Shown here: positions 52,606-64,000 of the stretch, one piece after another
Position numbering within the stretch: the first letter of the stretch is position 1
How the letters are laid out: the number at the start of each line of letters is the position of its first letter
DNA from: Choristoneura fumiferana
Taxonomy: Eukaryota; Arthropoda; Insecta; Lepidoptera; Tortricidae
Direction of reading: 5' to 3'
Length of the DNA: 64,000 nucleotides
NCBI RefSeq assembly: GCF_025370935.1
Contig: NC_133494.1
Location: forward strand, 18,755,111 to 18,819,110
Translations under genes and position numbers: made by a program
Notes under the pieces: generated by a model
Told to the model about the DNA's origin: nothing
What the model saw: only the letters and a program-made list of their open reading frames with translations
Databases searched by the model: none

Positions 52606-52920
52606 TTAATATTATAAATATGTATATAAATCTACCCGTCTGTATGTTACCTATTCGCGCCTTAATTACTGAACCAATTTAGTTAAAGTTCGGTATAATA
52701 ATAATATTTAATTATCTTACAAAATTAACAATTATAACAAACTTATAGGCTAGATATATACTAAAGGAAACTAATTCTTATACCTGAACTAGAAAACTCC
52801 TGTGTTTCAGGTGTAAAAAAGGTATTATTAATGATAGCTTGAGACCCTGACAAGGACGAAGAAAAGTTTTTATCTCGGGAAATTGCATAGTTCCCGCAAC
52901 CTAGCTATTATCTAATAAAA
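52606..52920 (+). mobile_element. Lep1-like Helitron-type element, interrupted
   Basis: TTAATATTATAAATATGTAT at the start, then GAGACCCTGACAAGGACGAA, TTTTTATCTCGGGAAATTGC and CATAGTTCCCGCAACCTAGC. About 130 bp of unrelated AT-rich sequence separates the halves. Confidence 0.6.
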
Positions 52921-54071
52921 TTAATATAATTTTGCTCATGAATTCTGAACATTTTAATCCACAACCCTCTGCTTACGAGCCTATAACCTTCTACAGCCAT
53001 AAAAATAAACAAACAAAACAAATAAGCTTCAATTCAAGTTTATCGATAGCCGTCTCATCACTATGGTTACTCCAAGGTGTTTACAGCTCGGTGACAGGTG
53101 GACGGTTTTTGTGACGCACACACAGATTATCATTTCCTCGTGTACTTTAACTGTGCCGTTAAGTATAAGTATGGTTTTTGTGTGAATATTCGTATGTTTT
53201 GACTACCAACTATGTCCCGTATAAGTTTTTTCGCTATATTATGTTATTAGAATATAAGCGAATACGTGTGTTAAACTTCTGAATTCGTCTTCTATTACAT
53301 TGACGTTTTCTATTGCATTGAGTTAATTTAGTTACAAAAATTGGCCAGGCAGGCTACGGGGTTTGGCCATATATTTAATGTTTTTTTTTTTAAGACAGAC
53401 AACGAAACGCGATGTTTTATTTTTATTGTTTATCGATATCATTGACATGCTTTAATAAGTGCATCCTTTTCAATTATCGTTCTCATTTTTACCGCTTACT
53501 GTTGGATAATCTAGTTTAAATTCTTTAGAAGGCTGTTCAAAAAAGTTTTCTCAGCACAATTACATCTTTATAACAATCACAAGATATAAATGCTTACCCA
53601 ATACCACCATCACCGGACAATGCCAACGTAACAAAAACTTAAAAAAATATTAACGCTTTCTAGTTCACTCTTACTTATTTCTTAAAATTACCATTTTAAA
53701 CATGCGGCCTACCACAGCGTGCCCACACAATTTGAACTCTATTTCGATTGATGTTAGAGCTGAGCGAATTTTCTGGGCAGTAAAAGGAAATGGTTGAAGG
53801 AAGTTAACTTTTTAATTTTTTTAGGGTAAGGGTCCGATGGTTTCGGATTGAGTTACAGATTTGTTAAATAATTTTATAGCGTGGGATACAACAGGAAGTA
53901 TCGGAAAGGCGGTGTTGGATTCCGTGTGACAATGGCTTTATTTTTTTGACAATGCGCTATCATTTTGAGTTATCATGTCACTACACGATGTTTTAGAATT
54001 TTTTGAGCTTCTCTTAAATCAACGCGGAACAAAACCCCAATTCAAATCATAAATCATGTCACTACTATGAA
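52921..54071. other. No gene recognised
   Basis: AT-rich DNA without recognised features. Confidence 0.5.
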
Positions 54072-54262
54072 TAAACAAATATTTTAAATGCGAAATGAAC
54101 TCTGTCTGTGTGTGTGTCCGTCTGTTACTTTTTACACGCTGAAACTCCTAAACCAATTCGTATAAGTATATACATAGTTTGAGACTCTGGGAAGGCCATT
54201 ACTTAATTATCAATTTAAAAGGTCCCGTGTGGTAGTAAACGAATTCTTCAGCTGGTATTTGT
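54072..54262 (+). mobile_element. Lep1-like Helitron-type element, diverged
   Basis: AAATGCGAAATGAACTCTGT, GTCCGTCTGTTACTTTTTAC, TTTGAGACTCTGGGAAGGCC and GTAAACGAATTCTTCAGCTG follow the short-subtype order. The 3' end is unclear. Confidence 0.55.
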
Positions 54263-54641
54263 TATTTTTCGGGGCTTAACCCCGACCTTAATGTTGTTAA
54301 AATTACATCTAAATTATTTTTAAAGCAATAATAATTTTCTTTCCGATACCATGCATACCTGCTTATATATTCATCTATCTATCTATCTACTTTAAACGAG
54401 CAATTCTTATGTAAATATTTCGGAGATCTCAGAAACGGCTCCAACGATTTCGATGCAATTTGGTATGTCGGGGATCTAGCTTGGTTCGTATCTCTGAGAT
54501 AAACGCTGGTTACCGAGTTTTAGCCCGAGCGGAACTTGGTCGCCCAGGTACTAGGTACATTTATTTTACCAACAATAATCCACAGGAGATAAAAGTTGCT
54601 ATTCGTCTACTATTAATTGGCATCTCTGTTAATGTCACAAT

Positions 54642-54788
54642 TAAGGGGCTGTTACACCATCCATTGATTAGTGTTAACTGACGGTAAAATGTGGTGCCGT
54701 CTCTATTTGTTTTGCTCGAATAGACGGAGACGGCATCACATTTAACCGTCAGTTAACACTAATCAATGGATGGTGAAACAGCCCCTAA
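54642..54788. mobile_element. MITE with TAA target repeats
   Basis: The element (54645-54785) starts GGGGCTGTTACACCATCCAT and ends ATGGATGGTGAAACAGCCCC. Arms of about 58 bp surround a short loop (TATTTGTTTTGCTCGAA). TAA at 54642-54644 and 54786-54788 fits PIF/Harbinger-type insertion. Confidence 0.85.
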
Positions 54789-55100
54789 ATCTATTATCAA
54801 TTAGGCACTACCAATACCTAACATTATAAAAACACGGGGCATGGTAGTGTTCACGCCAAGACAAAAAGTTTCTAAACCTTTACTTAAACGTTTCGTCGAT
54901 TTAATTCACAGTCACGAGTTTTAACGGCTGTAGATCACAAAATTTCCCCTTGTCAGATATGGCGATAAGGTTCTGATAGCGTGTTGGTTGATTACGACTG
55001 CTAGTGATTGTGCATGCATGCAGCTAGTGTGCCTGTGTTAAAAAAAATATACCTATCCATGAAATTTGCACCTACAAAACCCTTTTTTTCATAACAGTTT

Positions 55101-55294
55101 CCAAAGAAGGTTTTCCGACAGACGTTTACCGCTAGATGGCGTTAGTATCGTGAGTTCCGTTTGAAATTTCTGTCACGCTTGTGATTGTATAGATATGTAA
55201 ATGAGCCAATCACAAGCAAGACTGAAACGTCAAACGAATCTCACGCTACTAACGCCATCTAGCGATATTTCACCTGTCGGAAAACCCTTTTTTG
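55101..55294. mobile_element. Palindromic MITE with GGTTTTCCGACAG ends
   Basis: Arms CCAAAGAAGGTTTTCCGACA.. CGCTAGATGGCGTTAGTA and their complement CTAACGCCATCTAGCG.. TGTCGGAAAACCC, with AATCACAAGC/GCTTGTGATT inside. Non-coding. Confidence 0.75.
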
Positions 55295-57659
55295 GAACAT
55301 GTACTACAGCATCTGGCCGCAAAAACTACGCACGTAAGATAGCTGAGAGCTGATCCCAAATAAACAGACAAGGTTAGAGTGAATAGGCTGTTACTGAACA
55401 AGTGAGATACACCTTTGGCCTCATCTGCACTTAACATCAGGTTAGGGGTCAATCACGGTCAGTCTCATTAAAAAAAAAAGCAAAGGGATATCCATTCGCC
55501 ACGTAATTATCACTTTGTCGTACTGGCCACCAAGAACTGGCCGAAAATTGCATACGTAAAAACAAAATACTATGTTCCAAATTTGAAACGCTAAGGATAC
55601 CGTCACCTTATTTTGATTACCTGTTGAATATAGTTTTTTTTCTTTGAAATATGACATCCTGTTGTATCTGGCCAGTTGACTTATTTTGTTTTATGGGGAA
55701 ATATTTTTATATGTCTAACGAAGGTCTAACGTCCTGTGTGAGTAGTGACTTGAGTCTATGGAGTCCAAGCCCTACCCAACCCAACTTCCTAAGTACATAA
55801 CCTCTGTACTCAACGTCACGTCACAGATAGCACACTGCATACATTTAACTTGAAAACACTGCTATCAGCAGTTTTCTATCGCTTGATTGCTGCGTCTGAT
55901 TGTTGATACGCTGTGACATTTACAAGTACGGAGAAAGTGGCACACACGACTGATTCGAGATAAGATCTATGATTAAGTACCTATTTAAAAAAAGTCTGTC
56001 AAATACCTACAGTTACTTTTGCCGCATGAACGGCAGACACCAGAGCCTTATTGTCTAATGGCTGTAATGTTTTCACCATTACTTTCTATCACATGGTATA
56101 AGACGAGGGTAGAAAGAGATAGGAAGTGAATGCAATCGCGAACGTCGGCGCCTTAGACTATACGGCCTGTCTTTGTATATGGCTAGATATATACTCTTCA
56201 TCACATTATTAATCATAAAATGAGCTACGTAGATAAAACATTTTGCCTTACTACTCCGTAACTACACGTGCAAAACAGCTACGTCTGTGTGACAATGTAT
56301 GTTGTATGAAAGCCACCTTCCTCGATTCGACACAAATTGTAAGGGTTGTAAGGTTTTAAACGTTACTAAAAAACTGCAGACCGATTCTCTTGTAATTTGG
56401 TTCCAATTATAATCACAGGTATTGAATTATCATACATTGTATTCAATGCAACATAATTGCTACATGTTTTGGGAACAAGGTGTACCAAATTTGCGAGGCA
56501 GGTGGTTCGAGCATCTGCCAGATAGGTACTCTCTTATTCGATGTTACTGTTTTCGACATTTATTTTATGAACGTGACCTTCATATAGTTGTAGCTTTTGC
56601 AATATGTAATAGAGTACGAATTAAACCACAAGATGTGTATTCAATTATATTGAACTTCTGCGTGGAAAAATCCTAAACGATTTGCTACAAATGTAAAACA
56701 CACTTCTTCCAAACTAGTACTTTCTCGAATACCATTGTAGCCTATATAATTGGTATTTTGACCCATTTAAGGGCAGAATTTCTAAAATTGCTGAAATTAT
56801 GTGTGTATAAAAATCTTTCTGAAAACAGGATCCAACAAATAACGTACTTAAATTATTTATAAACGTTTAGCTGAGAATAAAGTGCATAACTTTTGAAATA
56901 CGTAATGATTAATTTATCATAACAAAATTAACTATAACATTCAAATTAACATTAGACATTAGCCACAAGAATGAAGATCGAAATGCATATACCTAACATT
57001 ATACAAAGTGTCTTTACCTTCAGGCAGAGATGAATTTTAGTGCAACACGGGCTTCCTACAGGAAGGGAAGTAGCCTTAGCGATAGATTACTATTAAAATT
57101 GTTCTGGCGTTTGTTGCGGAGGGAAAAGAGCACACAAGTGCAGTTCCGCACACTTACATGCAATAACAGAACTGCCAACCGACTGTAATGATGACGTAAA
57201 CACATAAATAATCCAACAATACACTAATAATTCGTGTACAGATGACTCAAAACTCACACATTGACAAGTTGTTCATCGGCGAAAAGTCGGATTTATCGCT
57301 TGACCGATCCGAAATTTGTACGGGAGAATGGGCTCGATGCTAGTAAACGAATCCGACAACAATTTATTACACATGTAAAATTTTCACACCATAGTTCCGG
57401 TTATATGTACCACCTACCAAATAAGCGAAACATTGTGATTGCCCATCTGTTTACTTGCATTTTCAGCAAATTAATTATCATTTCATTTCAATTCTGTATA
57501 ACATTCCTTGTCTAAAAATTATTTTATTAAAACAACGTATCACAATACAGGTACTTTTGATTTAATTAAATGTTTTCAGATAAAAACACAAACGTATTTT
57601 CGATTTCATTTTACCAATGGAACTCAAGTGGCCCTTATTTTCTTTTGCCTAGTATATAT
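55295..57659. other. No gene recognised
   Basis: AT-rich DNA. 56096-56166 holds a copy of the AGACGAGGGTAGAAAGAGAT repeat. Short open frames have no signatures. Confidence 0.5.
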
Positions 57660-58160
57660 TAATAGTCTTTGAATCACTAACTGACAAAATATCGATACAA
57701 TCGTTGCGACTATTTTTCAACGTCGCAACGGTACAGGCACTTGTCCCACCGCCGACGATGAGCGAGAAGCGAGTAGAGCGAGTAACTAGAAACGAGTGGG
57801 TGAGCAGTGAGAAGCGAGTGTAGTTTTGTCGCTGGCTGCAAGCGGGTGTTCGAGTGCGACGGGCGATTACTCGCTCCACTCGACTCGCTCGTGCGGGGCG
57901 GCCACCAAGCTGACATCGCTGAGCGAGTATCTATAGCTCAGCGAGTTTTATAGCTCTTGTCGCTGCGACAAAAGATGTAAGAGCGAGTTCTCGCCGACAG
58001 TGTGAACAGCCAGCGATCAACTATTAATATATGTGTCTCTTTTACTCACACAGGATCTTATGTCTTTTGTTCGTATCTTGAGCGAGAAAATAGTCGATAG
58101 CCAATCGTTTCCTCGCTGGCGGTGAGACAAAACTGCCTAAAGTACGATTCACACTGTAAG
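57660..58160. repeat. GCGAG-rich block with inverted segments
   Basis: Many GAGCGAG/AGCGAGT motifs occur on one strand (57760-57830, 57920-57990) and ACTCGCTC on the other (57868-57892), so long hairpins can form. TTGTCGCTGCGACAA near 57958 is a perfect short palindrome. ACAGTGTGAA at 57999 pairs with TTCACACTGT near 58148 and may mark the ends of a MITE. GC content is well above the surroundings. Confidence 0.55.
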
Positions 58161-58424
58161 ATCCAAATAGCCACAAAGCCGACAAAGCAGCACGCGCCCC
58201 CCTGTGCCAACGGTTTCAAACTTTTGTCCGCTGAAACTGTAGAAAGCTAACCCAAAACATTGTTTGTGAAGTTTCAGCATACCATTACCCCAGATTTAGT
58301 CTGCTGAAAATAATACAATTGTATTAGTTCGAGTCACCTTGCCATTATTACGGTCCCATTTGTTTTAAAAAGGATTGTTACCTGCCCGAGACTGTCTAGA
58401 AGTTTGGGGAACTAGAATTACATA

Positions 58425-58680
58425 TCTCACTAATATTATAAATGTGAAAGTTTGTATGTATGTATGTAAACTCTTTATTGTACAAAAGAAAAGAAACAAA
58501 ACACAATTGACAAACTTTGAGATACTTGTACAAAGGTAAGTCTGTTTGTGTGTTTGTTAACTCTTCACGTCTAAATGGCAGAACCGATTTAGATGAAAGT
58601 TTGAATCCCGAGGAAGGACATAAGATAGTTTTTATCCCGGAAAATTGCATAGTTCCCGCAGGATGCATAGGAACAGCTAG
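58425..58680 (+). mobile_element. Lep1-like Helitron-type element with a LINE-tail insert
   Basis: Host A, then TCTCACTAATATTATAAATG, TTTTTATCCCGGAAAATTGC and GGAACAGCTAG, then host T. Inside, AAACTCTTTATTGTACAAAA (reverse complement of the GTACAATAAAGAGTTT LINE end) and about 70 further bases interrupt the usual GTTTGTAAGTCTGTTTG. Confidence 0.75.
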
Positions 58681-59384
58681 TCCTATATATGTATTATTTA
58701 TTCTTTCACAAGTGTTTTGGATATGCATCCATTATTTGCGTTGTCATGTAGATATAAATTGCGATAAGTACCTACAGTGGAGGGCATAAATATCTAAACA
58801 GCGATCGAGTCAATAAATAATACATACAGTGTCCCACGACTACGCCATCCACACGGAGAAAAAGTATATTAAATATTGTAGATGATCAATTTACTGAAAA
58901 CTGACTCACTGTGATTTTAAAAACGATTTAAACTGCATTCAAAAGCTTTTTAATAATCTTTATTATTAGTTCATGGCAACTAAACCTACTTCTAATTCTG
59001 ATACTACAGACTAAGCTACAGACTGACTCGTTGAATGTTCGAACTCTATTTATTTGTCAGCACGCTAGAAATAAGCTCAGACTGTTACCACGTGCATAAC
59101 ACTTCAATGTTGGATGCAGTATAGTGTAGATACGGTCAAACGATTCACATGTAATTGATGGATGCGTTACTTTACAAAGTACCATATCAATGAACTGCAA
59201 TCTTTTCCTTTTCCTACTCTCTATAATTTTTCTTCCTTTTTCATTTACTTTCTTTTTCCTGAAAAGACATCGTACCCTTAAAATTAACCACACGAAAAGC
59301 CTCAAAATTTACACTTTTTAACTTTACAAAAACATGTATTTATTGTTGGTTTTTAAAGAGCTTGGTTGTTTGGACCTAAGCTTG
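58681..59384. other. No gene recognised
   Basis: No recognised gene or repeat. Confidence 0.45.
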
Positions 59385-59548
59385 ATAAACGCGACGTTAA
59401 ACGCAATACGTTTGACGCACATCTAATCCAACCAATCACAATCCACGCAATCTAAATACCACTCATCGCATAAAACAATGTTTGGTAATTAGATTATCTG
59501 ATGCAAATTGGTGTGCGTCAAACGCATTGCGTTTGCCGCAGCGTTTAT
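59385..59548. mobile_element. Palindromic MITE with ATAAACGC ends
   Basis: ATAAACGCGACGTTAAACGC and AATACGTTTGACGCACA are complementary with small differences to TGTGCGTCAAACGCATTGCG and TTTGCCGCAGCGTTTAT. Non-coding interior. Confidence 0.7.
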
Positions 59549-60194
59549 AGCATAATAAAGCATCCGAGCGCTTTAAGCATTATGCGCTTGAGATGCCATT
59601 TCACAGGTGTAAATGTATCCCATAGTCAAAATACCACGCACAGGACTATCACGCTAACACACACGAGTAATTTTATCTCGACGTTTCTGCAACATTACAG
59701 TGGCCGTGGTCACGAGTAGACTGAAGTGTGGGGTGTCAAGTCTGCCTAGCAGCGCGAGTCCTTCGAACTACCCGCACTTGATCACAAACTCTCAAAAACT
59801 ATGGACTATGAGTAAATGAGTAAAAATCACGAAAGTTTAAGACATTATGTAAATTTTAATGTATCTCATCCCGAATCTACCAATATATTTAATCTAAGTC
59901 AACCTTAAAGCGGTCAAGTCCTTTCACAAGCACTTAGCTCCTGAACTGTAACAAGTTTACAAGTAACACCCCCTTAAACTAGGGGTGGTAATTTTATAAA
60001 CTTCGCCTTCGGAGATAATACCGTCGACTGATTTTGGTATAAACGTCAATTCGAACTTTGTTTTGTTGCTTCAGTTACTTTGAAATAGGTAATTCTTGGA
60101 CATTGAAAATTGTTATTACGCTTTATTATTGTTTCATGAAGTTATTGTTTTGGTTCATATGACTGTGTCCTGTTTGTATTTGGTGTGTTCCGTG
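59549..60194. other. No gene recognised
   Basis: AT-rich DNA on the 3' side of the LINE. Its target-site duplication cannot be defined because the other end is outside the window. Confidence 0.45.
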
Positions 60195-60223
60195 TTTTTT
60201 TTTTTTTTTTTTTTTTTTTTTTT
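60195..60223 (-). repeat. Poly(A) tail of the LINE (T-run on the + strand)
   Basis: 29 uninterrupted T. The intact length suggests a young insertion. Confidence 0.9.
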
Positions 60224-60327
60224 GTTCTTTCTGCAATGTGGCAATCTGTGAACTCAACACAATAAGCCACTTCTTTGTCTTTTCATGTCTCTGTCATCAA
60301 CTGAGAAATACTCCACTGAGCATCCCT

Positions 60328-63016
60328 TCAAGTGCTGTCATTGAACCTGCTTGTTAAAGCAGGGACGCTGTGCTTCTTCAGTCTGTTGTAGTGCATGCTT
60401 CCTGTGCCTTTCAGTTTTGTTGCCAATTGATTTATGTGATTGATAATCTGGCCTGGTACGATTTGCTATATTTTACAATTTCCTGCTTGATTGTGCTGAT
60501 ATTTAAGTCCAAGTGTATTAGCTTGTTGCTTATGTAAAAAGGTATGTTCAGCATTGTCCTCAACGTTTTATTCTGAAATCTTTGTAGTATTTCAATATTA
60601 CTGTTGCTCGCCGTTCCCCATAGTTGTATTCCGTAGGTCCAAACGGGTTTCAGAATTGTTTTTATAGAGTGATTTTGCTGTCCATTGACAGTCTAGATTT
60701 ACCCCCTGTCAGCCAGTACATTTCCCTTAGCCTTGTATCAAGTTGTTTGCGTTTAGTCCAAATATGTTTCTGCCATGTAAGTCGACGATCTAGGTGGATG
60801 CCTAAGTATTTGGCTGACTCTGCTTGGGGTATTTCTTTGTCATATAGTTTGATCGCTGGACATGTCTGTCTTCTGAGTGTGAAAGTTACGTGGACAGACT
60901 TATTTTGGTTTGCTTTAATGCGCCATTTGTCAAGCCATTTTTCAACCAACTGTAGGTGTGCTTGTACATTTGCAGATGCAGCATTGGGCGTTTCATTGAC
61001 TGATAATATAGCAGTGTCGTCTGCATAAGTTGCTGTGGTGTTTGTTTCAAAAGTGGGTAGGTCTGCCGTGTAGATCAAATACAAAACTGGCCCCAAGATG
61101 CTTCCCTGTGGTACTCCAGACTGTGCTTGAAAGAGTTGAGATGTTGCACTATTGTATTTAACTTCAATACATCGCATGGATAGGTATGATTTCATTAGGA
61201 GATAGAAGGAGTGTGGTAGCATTGTTTTGATTTTCAATAACAATCCTGCATGCCAGACTTTGTCAAATGCTTGTGAAATATCTAGGAACACAGCAGAACA
61301 GTACTGTTTATTTTCCAGTGCCCCACTAATCACATCAGTAAGTCGATGTACCTGTTCTATTGTTCCATGCTGCTCACGAAAACCAAACTGATGAGGTGGT
61401 ATTATATCAGGTAATAGGGGTCGCATTCTGTTAAGGATAATTTTTTCCAGTAATTTACCTGTCACTGATAAAAGACTTATAGGTCTATATGAGCTCACTT
61501 CGTTTGGCTTTTTCCCTGGCTTGGGCAACATAATTACTTGTGCTATTTTCCATTGTGCAGGATAGATTGAGAGTCTCAGACATGCATTGAAAATAATGGT
61601 GAGAAGGATAATTCCTTTCTTCGGTAGTTGTTTTAGTAAGGTAGCATCTATGAGGTCATATCCTGGTGATTTTCCTTCTTTCATTTTCAATATCTCCATG
61701 CGTATTTCGTTTGGAGTCGTTAATTTGAGGGGAAGACACATCTGCAGTGGAGAGTTCAGGCTTCTAATTAGTTCTTCATCTTTATCAGGGTCCTTACTAG
61801 GATTTGGCTTGAATACTGTTTTCAAGTGTTCCGCAAATGCATTTGCCTTCTCTTGTTCAGATCGAGCCCAGTTGCCACTATTTGATCGGATTGGTGTTAT
61901 TTGATTTTTGGGTCTCTTTATTTTTCTGGTAGCTTTCCATAATGAGTAGTTTGTGTTCTCAGTTGGTGTAAGGTTGGCTAAATATGTCTGCAGATTTTCA
62001 TTTGTGGATTCATCAATCATTCTTTTAAGCTCTTGTGTTGCCTTGTTAAATTTTGTTTTGTCACTTGGGTATCTAGTGTTCTGCCATATTTTTCGTAGTT
62101 TTCGTTTTTCATTTATTTTATCCTTTATGAATTTCGGATATCTATGTGGTGTTTCAGTTTTTTCTGGATAGGGTGGTGATGAGACATTAGCCGCAGTATG
62201 AATTAACCGGTTGAACATTTCTATTGCGTTTTCTATATCCTCATTCGTTTTTAATGGAACTCGGAGCTCTGCCTCTTTTGAAATTATGTTTCTGTATAAA
62301 TCCCAATTAGTTTTATGGTTATACAATTTTGGTGGGTATTGAACAGGAAGTGCTTTGCAATTAATATTAAGTATCACTGGTGTGTGGTCTGAGGATAGGT
62401 CTGAAGACTCTTCAACTTTGTAGTGTGTGATATTTTTAATGATATAGAAGTCCAGCAAATCGGGTATCTTTTTATCATCGGTCGGCCAATATGTTGGAGA
62501 ACCATGTGAGACGCTTTGGAGATTGAGGTCGTTAACAACGGTGTATAGCTCTCTTCCTCTTGGCAGAGTCAGTCTTGAGCCCCAATGGACATGCTTTGCA
62601 TTCCAGTCTCCTCCACAGATGAACTTATTGCCCAGAGTAGAAAAATAATTCTTAAAGTCTTCCCTCTTAGTCACATGTCTAGGCGGGCAGTATATTGCTG
62701 ACAGGGTTGTTTCTACAGAGTTGTCTTGTATTTTAATTGACGTAGCTTGTATCTTGTCAGTAGAATACTCCTCCATCGGATAATGCTTGATATTTTCTTT
62801 GATGACTATTGCTGTTCCCCCTTGCGTTTTCCCTGAGGGGTGATTTGTTGTGTATATGTTGTAGTTTTTTATTTTTATATGAGATCTAGATGTAAACCTA
62901 GTTTCAGCTATCAAAGCAATATCTATTCTCTCACTATTTAGAAAGACTTCAAGTTCCTGTCTACGTTCTGTAAGCCCGTTGGCATTCCATGTCACTATTC
63001 TAAGGTTTAGGGACAT
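60328..63016 (-). pseudogene. Jockey ORF2: APE endonuclease and reverse transcriptase, frameshifted near the C-terminus
   Basis: This ORF nicks the target DNA and copies the element RNA. An open frame of 784 codons runs from ATG 63016 to a premature TAA at 60662. The APE-type endonuclease is at about residues 5-220: TWNANG (9-14), AET (37-39), GGDWNAK (135-141), SSDHTP (208-213). The reverse transcriptase follows: SSYRPISLLS, FLDISQAFDKVWH, SGVPQGSILGP and the catalytic YADD at 664-667. A one-base deletion near 60663 and another near 60438 shift the frame. Homologous C-terminal sequence continues to TGA near 60328. The start overlaps the ORF1 stop (ATGTCCCTAA). All catalytic motifs are present, so decay is recent or the shifts are assembly errors. 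Confidence 0.88.
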
Positions 63017-64000
63017 TTTGGAATTAGATGAGCGATAAGTTGAATCATACGATCCATCATGTTGTCTAGCATATTGCTAATTAGTTTTTGAAATCTATCA
63101 AACATTGAGTCTAGTAAGCTAACTAAATTGGCGTCATTGATTACAGGGTTGTTTTTTGATGCATCACAGGTTCTGTCCCAGCGGCTACTTTTGCATATGT
63201 ATTCTTTAATTTTTGTTTGTTGTTCAAGTTTAAGTCTTGTGTTGCTGTGCTGGTTCTTCTTGTTCTTTTGTATCCTTGTCACTTTTTTGATGTTGTTTAT
63301 GCTTTATTGGTTCTCGTTTTGTTTTAGTGTGGAGTTCTTTGTATTGTTGGTATTTTTTGCATCCCTTGTAGCTTGCAGGGTGCTTTTCTTGACAGTTGGC
63401 ACATGTTGCCGGCAACTCTGGTGTCTTATTGCATGTATTTGTAGCATGTTCTTCACCGCATTTGACACATCTGAACGGTCGGAAACATTGGTTTTTAGTA
63501 TGACCAAATCTTTGACATCTTTACATTGAAGTATTTGTTTTTTGATGTATGGCGCTTCAAATGTAATCTTCATGTAATTCAATCTGTCCACTTTAAATAT
63601 GTCCTGGTTGTTAGCATTTGGTTCAAGATCCACATAAAAAACAGATAGCGGTTCTTTTGTAGTCCTGTGTAACACATTTACAACTTGTCTTACTTTATGA
63701 CCCAGTTTTTCAAGCTCTTCTTTGATAACTTCAGTATCTTCAGAGGCATGGAGACCTCTTAGGACTACTCGGTAGGCTCTTTCACACTTCAGTTATAGGT
63801 GTAGTGTTTTATGTCACGATTAATGAACTCTTCTCGTATCTTTGTATGTGTCTATATCAATAGGCATTACTTTTACGATATGTCCACATCTCAGTGTATG
63901 TAGGGTGAACTTATTGGTATCAGTGATTTTAGGCATTATTTCTTTCAGTAACCTTATGTTGATAACGCCTGTCACATATATCCCTTCTGGTCTTGGTTGG
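63007..64000 (-). pseudogene. Jockey ORF1 (gag-like, zinc-knuckle), broken and partial
   Basis: ORF1 proteins bind the element RNA. Seen in pieces: a PRE_C2HC-type region (RVVLRGLHASED) near 63700-63770, then three zinc knuckles near 63370-63535 with spacing C-x2-C-x4-H-x4-C, C-x2-C-x3-H-x4-C and C-x2-C-x3-H-x6-C. After these comes a lysine/glutamine-rich stretch, and then a C-terminal helical part ending PKCP and TAA at 63007. Frame changes occur near 63520, between 63235 and 63285, and upstream near 63800-63850, where stops also appear. The N-terminus lies outside the window. Confidence 0.78.

Larger units (their letters stand above)
60195..64000 (-). mobile_element. Jockey-clade LINE, 3' 3.8 kb, cut by the window end
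   Basis: The element runs leftward from beyond the window end. It comprises a gag-like ORF1, an endonuclease/reverse-transcriptase ORF2, a 3' UTR of about 100 bases (60224-60327) and a poly(A) tail read as 29 T on the + strand (60195-60223). The order ORF1-ORF2-poly(A) and the protein motifs fit Jockey. Single-base frame changes in both ORFs mean that this copy could not make intact proteins as read. Confidence 0.9.

Noticed and set aside
59090..59140. CTCAG followed by ACTGTTACCACGTGC as the third Dok-7-like exon
   Set aside because: It gives Asp-Cys and a few residues in phase but reaches a stop within about 15 codons and lacks the expected PH strand and donor.

Overview
The window looks like nuclear DNA of a moth or butterfly (Lepidoptera). 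It is AT-rich and contains short exons separated by long introns with GT/AG borders. It is crowded with repeats of lepidopteran type: RTE-clade LINE 3' ends with TGA-repeat tails, tRNA-derived SINEs with the same kind of tail, Lep1-like Helitron sequences carrying CA/GT microsatellites, many TA-, TAA- or TTAA-flanked palindromic MITEs, and a Jockey-clade LINE. No prokaryotic genes, CRISPR arrays or structural RNA genes were seen. The species cannot be fixed from the sequence.

Two host genes can be supported. On the + strand is the 5' part of a docking-protein-7-like (Dok-7-like) gene. It has a leader plus first coding exon (24381-24519, ATG at 24454) and a second coding exon (36654-36699). 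Together they encode the start of a PH domain. A 12.1-kb intron separates them, and the rest of the gene was not found in the window. Nested in that intron on the - strand is a complete three-exon MADF-BESS gene (34373 to 31644, 245 residues by my count) whose splice junctions all keep frame. An Inr+DPE pair near 1086 is a weak candidate for a distal promoter.

Layout: 1-24 kb is gene-poor DNA with MITEs, SINEs and LINE 3' ends. 24.4-36.7 kb is the Dok-7-like gene start and intron 1, with the MADF-BESS gene, three fragments of one LINE-like nuclease domain, a nested MITE and a 481-bp foldback. 36.7-60.2 kb has no recognised exon and is presumably Dok-7-like intron 2 or intergenic, dense in repeats. 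60.2-64 kb is a Jockey-like LINE on the - strand, cut by the window end in ORF1 and broken by several single-base frameshifts.

The most instructive structures are an inverted SINE bounded by a 13-bp target-site duplication, a MITE built from paired 18-bp semipalindromes with perfect 37-bp ends, nested insertions with readable target sites, and the coding exons of two opposed genes in one repeat-filled intron. Family names rest on motif recognition without database searches. All coordinates were counted by eye and may be off by a few bases at repeat edges.
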